Shown piece by piece: positions 58,064 through 64,000 of a stretch of 64,000 bases of DNA. A program made the translations under genes and the position numbers. The notes under the pieces were generated by a model, which worked only from the letters and a program-made list of their open reading frames with translations, did no database searches and was not told where the DNA came from. How positions within the stretch are numbered: the stretch's first letter is position 1; each line of letters opens with the position of its first letter. Origin of the DNA: Aaosphaeria pasadenensis (Eukaryota; Ascomycota; Dothideomycetes; Pleosporales); assembly GCA_022813625.1 (NCBI GenBank), contig JAKLMB010000006.1, positions 930,001 to 994,000 on the forward strand, given 5' to 3'.

Positions 58064-60140
58064 ATGGCTTCGGTCACGTCCCTCGATCAGGATATGAAGA
58101 AGCTACGGATGGGAAGATACACTCCTCAGGCCGCCAACGAAGCGAGGAGCTGGATTGAAGATACATTGGGCGAGCGATTGCCAGCGGGAGACCTTTTGGA
58201 CGCATTGAAAGATGGCACGGCGTTGTGCAAGTGCGCTTACTCTGCTTTCAATCGTTGCATACGGACGTTCTAACACCTATCACAGATTAGCAAACCTCGC
58301 CATACCGAACCCTGGAGTCAAATTCAAAAAATCGCCGATGCCATTTATACAGATGGAAAACATCTCACACTTCCTCCGCGCCTGCGAACAACCTCCTCTG
58401 AACATGCCCTCGCACGACAGATTCTTGACTGTAGACCTCTACGAATCCAAGGATCCTGCGCAGGTGCTCCAGTGCCTTAGCGCTTTTAGTCGCGTTGCCC
58501 ATGGCATTAATCCATCCAATTTCCCGACCACCATAGGCCCCAAACGTTCTGGTGGTGGACCACTCAGCCCTTCGACGACCGGGGCAACCGGCTATGGCAA
58601 TGCGGGCTCCCTCAACTCTCCTGGTTTCGGACGCAGCAGGGGACCCAGTACAACGAGCAACACTAGTGGCTCAACCACCTTCAACCCTCTCGCTCGACCG
58701 TCAGCGGATAGGGCGCTGAGTCCATCACTCACAGGCGGCTCGAACTCTTCTAAGACTTCAAATGGAATCCCAAAGTCACCACCTGGTAGTGTCAGCAGCT
58801 GGAGTAGGCGTACGGATGAGGGAGTGACAGCGCCGGCTTGGAACATTCATCAATACGGCTATATGGGCGGCGCCAGTCAAGGCAACCAGGGTATCTCCTT
58901 TGGCGCCCGTCGACAGATCACGAGCGCAGGCCCGCATGTCCCGAATCTAGCAGAGAAAGAACGCATACGCAAAGAGAAGGCCGCAGAAGAAGAGCGCCTG
59001 CGCGTCGCCGCGGAAGAGGCAGAGCATAAGCGTCGCGTAGAGCGCGAGGCTGAGGAAGAGCGTCAACGTATCGAGGAAGAACAGCGATGGGAGGAGGAGA
59101 CGCGAAAGCAGAGAGAAGCCAAACAGGAACGACTTGATCAACAGAAACGGGAATGGGAAGAGCAGGAGAGGCAATGGAAACTTGAAGAAGAGCAGCGGCA
59201 GCGGGAAGAACGCGAGGAGCAGCAGAGGCTCGACAGCGAAAATCGGCGAAGGCGAGCGGGAAGTGACGCAAGGCTTCGAGGACAATATCTTAGCCAGTAC
59301 CAGTCCGAACAAACGAGCAAGCCTCGCAGTCGGCGCAACAGCCAGGCTGATCCGGAGGCAAATGCTGAGCGGGAGCGGATCAAGGACCTGGAAAGACAAC
59401 TCGAGGAGGCCAAAGAGCGTGAGCGTCAGTATCAACGGGAGCGCGACGATCGACACAAGGACGATGAGCGGCGGAAAGTTCGCTCAAGATCGAAGAGCCG
59501 CACGCGAGAACGATCACGAAGTCGCCCACGGCCACCTCCGCGGGCACCATCTCCACAGGACAGCCAGGTCTCGTGGGCGAACGCTGACGAGCGCGAATAC
59601 CTTCGCAAACAGTGGACTGATAACCAAAAAACCCCCGCAAGGCCTCTCCCAGAGCCTGTTGCGCCGAGTCTCCCTGCACGTCCACTCCCGGAACCCACAA
59701 CTAGCTCTGCGAGGCCACTACCAGATCCCGCTTCTTACGCAAAGTCGAATCGCACAGATCGATATCTAGCCTCGAACCCTGCTCCCGTGGCGCCCAAGCC
59801 AGCGAGCCATATTCCGCCGGAGCTCACGTCTACCTCTGAGCGTGCCGCCGAGGATGCTCGCAGGACCGCATCTCAGACAAAAACCAAGGCCGGTGGTTGG
59901 GCATCAAAGTCACTCCTGGAAAGAGAGATGGAAAGAGAGCGAGAACGCCAGCGCGAATGGGAAGATGCGCAACAAGCCTTACAAAACACTGAGAGAGACC
60001 CGAACGCTGGTACAGGCGAAGGCCAGTCCTGGGATGTCAACCAGTATGGTTATATGGGCGGTGACAATCAAAACAAGGTTGGTAACGGCATCAGTTTCGG
60101 TGGGAGAAGACAGATATTAGGACCAAGGCCTCCAAGATAG
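58064..60140 (+). CDS. calponin/transgelin family actin-binding protein, long form
   Basis: Two exons (58064-58230, 58286-60140; 55-nt intron) encode 673 residues. An N-terminal calponin-homology domain (about 20-150; ARSWIEDTLGERLP, DGTALCKLANL formed across the splice, ISHFLRACE, VDLYESKDPAQVLQCLSAFSR) matches yeast Scp1 and transgelin. Two calponin-type repeats follow, but far apart: QYGYMGGASQGNQGISFGARRQI (about 245) and QYGYMGGDNQNKVGNGISFGGRRQI in outline near the very C-terminus (about 637). Between them lies a highly charged coiled coil (about 276-460), rich in Glu/Arg/Gln, and a Pro/Arg/Ser-rich stretch. Scp1-type proteins bundle actin at cortical patches. Yeast Scp1 is only about 200 residues, so most of this length is an insertion. 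Confidence 0.9.
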
Positions 60141-60484
60141 AACCCTCTGTATCGCTTGATCTGTTTGCTCTTGGAAGAACGAGATGAAAATGGCATATTT
60201 CAACACTATAATTTTCTTCGAGTGAAAACTGAGCAAAATTTCTTGTGCGCCAAAGTTAGATTTTACAATGAATGGTGATTTTCATGCTCTATATGATTTC
60301 AGTCATAGATCCCTTTGATATTGTGCTAGTCGTGAGGCCTGCCCTGATTGGTAGCAAGTTGCTCTTATACATCGGTGAAATAAAACTCCGATGTCGTCCC
60401 CGAACTTTGAGCTATCGCGACACTTCAACGCGACAGCAACGATCTTTGCAACACACATTCATTGTCGACGGGAAGTTTCTCAAA
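60141..60484. other. intergenic spacer
   Basis: The short region between the calponin stop and the U1-C start. Nothing recognised. Confidence 0.5.
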
Positions 60485-61293
60485 ATGCCGAAATATAAGT
60501 ATTGCCCTTTCTAAAACAATATTCTGTGTCACTAACGTTACATTACTCTTCTGTAGGAATCCTCACTGATCTGAGCCTGACGTTTGCGACTAATCATTGA
60601 CAGGCGACTACTGCGATGTATACCTCACACACGACTCGATGAGCGTGCGGAAAGCGCATAATTCCGGCCGTAATCATTTGCGAAATGTTCAAGCATATTA
60701 CGAACGTACGACTTCAATATCCGCCGCCATATAAGTTTGGTGCTAATGGCTCTTTATAGAGATCTCCTCCGATCAAACACAACAGGTCATCAACTCCATA
60801 ACGGACGCATATACCGCTGAAGGACAGGCAAATCCTCTACATCAAGGGTTGCCAGGAATGGGAGGCTTTGGGGCCCCAGGCCCAGGTTTTCCACCCCACG
60901 GCCTACCTCCGCCCGGAATGCCCCCACCAGGAATGCCTCTGCCTCCATTCATGGCTGGCCGTGGTGGACGTATGTTTACTTGACCATCAAGTCCAAAATT
61001 TGAGATCTAACTTCACTGTAGCACCTATGCCACCCGGCGGATTGCCGTTTCCACCACCTAACATGCCCGGAGGTCCTCCCGGCCCCGGCGGTGCTCCGAA
61101 CATGCCACCAAACATGCCCTTTCCTCCACCACACCTGCAAGGCGGACCTCCTGGAGGGCCTATGCCTCCATTTCCCTTCCCTCCGAACCAGGCTGGTTCT
61201 CCCCCAGGTGGAATGCCGTTCCCACCGCCAGGCGCAGGCCGAGGCTTTCAACCGCCACCATTTCCACCTCACGGCGGACCTCCGGGACGTTAG
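60485..61293 (+). CDS. U1 snRNP protein C
   Basis: Encodes U1-C, the U1 snRNP protein that stabilises U1 pairing with 5' splice sites. Exons 2-4 (60604-60705, 60760-60969, 61022-61293) are clear: DYCDVYLTHDSMSVRKAHNSGRNHLRNVQAYYE in outline, then ISSDQTQQVINSITDAYTAEGQA, then a long Pro/Gly/Met-rich tail. The finger uses C2H2 ligands (CDYC ... H ... H). Exon 1 begins at 60485 with MPKY, the invariant family start. Its donor is a problem: the obvious GT at 60499 puts exon 2 out of frame. A frame that keeps the first zinc Cys needs exon 1 to end at 60503 before GC (giving MPKYKYC) or at 60500. About 200 residues result. Identity is secure; the first junction is not. Confidence 0.85.
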
Positions 61294-61567
61294 ACCAAGA
61301 TTGCATCCTCAAGGCGTTATTAAGGCAGGGTAATTCTGGAGAACCATTGCTAGACTTATGTCTGGATTAGATACCACAATGAAAGCAAATCAAGTTCTGC
61401 AAGGGAATCTCATATTGTTAAAAAAAACAAGGCAGCAGGGGAACTCATGTATGTTCACTCTTATCAACTTCTCATTCATGCTCATGTTTGTAAGTAGATC
61501 ACATTTCTGCCTAATGTGAAAGATGGAATCGAAAATCGACAGGATATAAAAGGACTGAGAATTACAA
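61294..61567. other. convergent intergenic spacer
   Basis: The 3' flanks of U1-C (plus) and the NmrA-like gene (minus). Nothing recognised. Confidence 0.5.
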
Positions 61568-62485
61568 CTAGCTCAGGAGTTCTCGAGCGTAGTCCTCTAC
61601 GGTCATGACGGGCATGTTCAGCTTGTAGTTTACCGTCAGATCTTTGTTCCACCATACACCATCACCAGCGAAAACCAGCCGGTATTTCTTAATCAGATCA
61701 TCTGGATCCTTTTCTAGCTCTCCTTTGAGGTGGGCTACTGTCCATTCTTCACGTTCAACACGGCCTTGAGTGATTTGTTCGATTGTGTCCGCCAGTTCCG
61801 CGTAACTGACAGTATCGCCAGCCGCATAAACGATACGATCTTTCCCTTCGACATCCCCAGCGACAATCCTTGCCAGAACTTTGCCGATATCTTTGACGTC
61901 CGTGACCGTAATCTTGTGGTTCCAATTCCTGAGCGCCCTGACAGTAATCTGGGTTTCCTGCCGAGCCACAACGCCCCAGAACTGTTCAAACAAGAAGGAC
62001 ATGAAAATACCGGTGGATACAATCGTCCACTCCACATGCGACTGCGAAGCTTCTTGTCTTAATAGGTTTCTCACCTCGCACTGCTCTCCAAATAACGGCA
62101 TTAGACCGCCACCATCTCCAGTGATATCGTAGTCTACCCCCCACTGCCATGGAAAGAACCATACCGGCGATTTGCCCGCCTCCTTTCTCTGCTTCCCAGC
62201 TTCCAATACATCTTCAGCAAGTTTGGTCACCGTACCCGCGGGTTGGCCGAACCCACTACACGAGATTACGATGTCATAATCCGCGAGACATCTGGCCACA
62301 TCAGAAGAAGGACCTGAAAGGTCCAGAGATATGATATTGATATTGTCATCGATGAGGTGGTTGTATTTGGATGCTGTGCGAACCGCAATGGTTATTGTCG
62401 TGTTCGGTAATGTAGAAAGATGGGGTAGAAAAGCCTGGCCAAGTTCGCCGGCACCGACAAGGAGAATTCTCTGGGATGAAGACAT
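61568..62485 (-). CDS. NmrA-like/isoflavone-reductase-like NAD(P)-binding protein
   Basis: A single exon encodes 305 residues. A Rossmann fold opens with ILLVGAGELGQAFLPHL (GxGxxG-type, residues 7-23). Then come strand/helix units with DIVISCSGF (about 73) and FFPWQWGVDYD (about 112), a conserved feature of the NmrA/PCBER-like atypical SDR group. VTDVKDIGKVLARIV follows in the substrate half. The usual catalytic Tyr-x-x-x-Lys of classical SDRs is not evident, as in this group. Members range from redox-sensing regulators (NmrA) to small-molecule reductases in secondary metabolism, and I cannot decide which applies. No neighbours suggest a pathway. Confidence 0.85.
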   Translation of the reverse strand: MSSSQRILLVGAGELGQAFLPHLSTLPNTTITIAVRTASKYNHLIDDNINIISLDLSGPSSDVARCLADYDIVISCSGFGQPAGTVTKLAEDVLEAGKQRKEAGKSPVWFFPWQWGVDYDITGDGGGLMPLFGEQCEVRNLLRQEASQSHVEWTIVSTGIFMSFLFEQFWGVVARQETQITVRALRNWNHKITVTDVKDIGKVLARIVAGDVEGKDRIVYAAGDTVSYAELADTIEQITQGRVEREEWTVAHLKGELEKDPDDLIKKYRLVFAGDGVWWNKDLTVNYKLNMPVMTVEDYARELLS

Positions 62486-63363
62486 TTTTTAATTGCTAAA
62501 TATCAACTTACCTTGTCCAACCCTTTATACTGTGATGTTTGTAGCTCTCCTCTATATCTAAGCAGCGGTGATGTAAGCTCACGTGAGGCCTTTCTTGGCC
62601 TCGGACTTAGGATTTAGGATTTTGTGTGAAGTGAACAGCGGTAACAGGTATGAACAGGAAGAAATGCACCCAAGTAAATTGCACTCTGGTGAAATTGCAC
62701 TCCGAAAGGGTTCGGATGTTGGAACTGTGCCTTTTGTTCGAATATCCTGGATTTCGTTGACTCGCGGAGCGTACTTATCCATTCTGCGCATGAAGCATCT
62801 AAGAATGCATTTTGATAATATATATAGCGAAGTACGATTTTGTTTCTTAGTACAGACAAGACAAATTATATTCATACTACTCTGTATATCTTTATCGTCT
62901 TTGCATGAAGTGACGGCCACCATAATACTCGAATACTCGAAATTCGGGTGGCATCAGTACCTACCCAGGTACATAAAAGCAGTGCCCTAGGCAGATTTCC
63001 CATTTCAGACTACATTCCTGTCTATCATTGATACCGAGAAAAGTAGCAAATTTGAAAGCTACCTGACAAACTTCTGATTTAGCTTCAAGGTGGTATATTG
63101 CGAGTATGATCTTTCGATTCCTCCCCTGGTGATTACAGGTGAGGTACCATCGGACGTTGGGGTGGCCGATTTTGGTTGGCACGGTTGGCATGGTCCACCC
63201 ATTTTTCGACTCGCTTGTCGCGCTGAATAAGGCTAGCGCGACACACAATCGGCGGGCACTGGCGACTGACTTTCGTAGAAGTTGCATCGTCGTCGCCTTT
63301 TGTTCAACTTCCCACGAGCGCGCCCCAATTTCTTTCGACAGCTTCAGCCGCCCTACAGACATC
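62486..63363. promoter_or_regulatory. divergent intergenic region
   Basis: About 880 bp lie between the NmrA-like gene (minus) and the RACK1 gene (plus). No gene recognised. The 60 bp before the RACK1 ATG are C/T-rich. Confidence 0.5.
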
Positions 63364-64000
63364 ATGGCCGAGCAGTTGGTTCTCCGTGGCACCCTTGAGG
63401 GCCACAATGGCTGGGTTACTTCCCTTGCGACTTCCCTTGAGAAGTAGGATTCCCCCAAGTTTCCGTCGTGCTTTTGAAGAAGATACTGACAATCTGCCAG
63501 CCCTAACATGCTTCTCTCTGGTTCTCGTGACAAGACCCTCATCATCTGGAACCTCACCCGCGACGAGACCTCCTACGGTTACCCCAAGAGGAGCCTCCAC
63601 GGTCACTCCCACATCGTCTCCGACTGTGTATGTTGAACCCACAAATGAAGAAGATGAAGCGATTGGCGGCATGGAAATTGCGAATAGAAGGGCTTACGAT
63701 TTTTTGAACAGGTGATCTCCTCCGACGGTGCCTACGCCCTCTCTGCCTCTTGGGACAAGACCCTCCGTCTCTGGGAGCTCTCCACTGGTGCCACCACCCG
63801 ACGATTCGTTGGCCACACCAACGACGTTCTCTCCGTCTCTTTCTCCGCCGACAACCGCCAGATCGTTTCCGGTTCCCGTGACCGAACCATCAAGCTCTGG
63901 AACACTCTCGGAGACTGCAAGTTCACCATCACCGAGAAGGGCCACACCGAGTGGGTTTCCTGCGTCAGGTTCAGCCCTAACCCCCAGAACCCCGTCATCG
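63364..64000 (+). CDS. RACK1/CpcB/Asc1 homologue, 5' part
   Basis: The gene runs off the right end. Exons 63364-63443, 63501-63627 and 63712-64000+ give the first 165 or so residues of the WD40 ribosomal scaffold protein (RACK1; Asc1 in yeast, CpcB in Aspergillus). The start MAEQLVLRGTLEGHNGWVTSLAT is followed by repeated blades, each with GH near the start and WD-like ends: SGSRDKTLIIW, SASWDKTLRLW, SGSRDRTIKLW. Introns are 57 and 84 nt. RACK1 sits on the 40S subunit head and links translation with kinase and G-protein signalling. Codons are strongly C-ending, as in other highly expressed genes of the window. At least three blades lie beyond the window. Confidence 0.95.

Overview
The window is nuclear DNA of a filamentous ascomycete (Pezizomycotina). 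The evidence is multi-exon genes with mostly 45-100 nt GT-AG introns, and typical fungal families: a Zn2Cys6 regulator, Mediator subunit Med1 in its fungal form, an Mgr3-like TPR protein, a calponin/Scp1 homologue and a CpcB/RACK1 homologue. A Dothideomycete would fit, but that is a guess. I see no viral element, CRISPR array, rRNA, convincing tRNA or intact transposon.

Left part (1-24.5 kb): a 2.5 kb gene-free start; a Zn2Cys6 factor (minus) divergent from a DltE-type short-chain dehydrogenase (plus); an Lsb1/Pin3-like SH3 protein; an MFS transporter; a type-B carboxylesterase; an unknown 224-residue protein; a compact four-exon beta-carbonic-anhydrase-like gene; a type I membrane protein with PPxY motifs; TFB5 (TFIIH); a GFA/CENP-V-fold protein; a small Cys/His-rich protein; a poorly resolved, possibly decayed gene; and Mediator MED1.

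Middle (24.5-48.9 kb): a 1300-residue protein with a possible histone fold and four copies of a short linear motif; then about 9.9 kb without a convincing gene, rich in simple repeats; then glutamine synthetase with a 1.07 kb intron, an Mgr3-like mitochondrial TPR protein, and an SRAP/HMCES protein divergent from it.

Right part (48.9-64 kb): an unusual three-domain fusion (isochorismatase, AlkB, GST); a peroxisomal dienoyl-CoA isomerase-like protein; a secreted GH43-CBM35 enzyme; an NDUFAF2-like complex I assembly factor divergent from a long calponin; U1 snRNP protein C; an NmrA-like protein; and the first three exons of RACK1, cut by the window end.

Most genes are housekeeping and there is no clear biosynthetic cluster. 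Accessory-looking content is concentrated at 1-21 kb and 28.5-38.4 kb. Several genes (TFB5, GFA, carbonic-anhydrase-like, U1-C and the N-terminal exons of others) appear only after joining short exons by hand. Exon borders are inferred from GT-AG sites and frame continuity, without transcript evidence.
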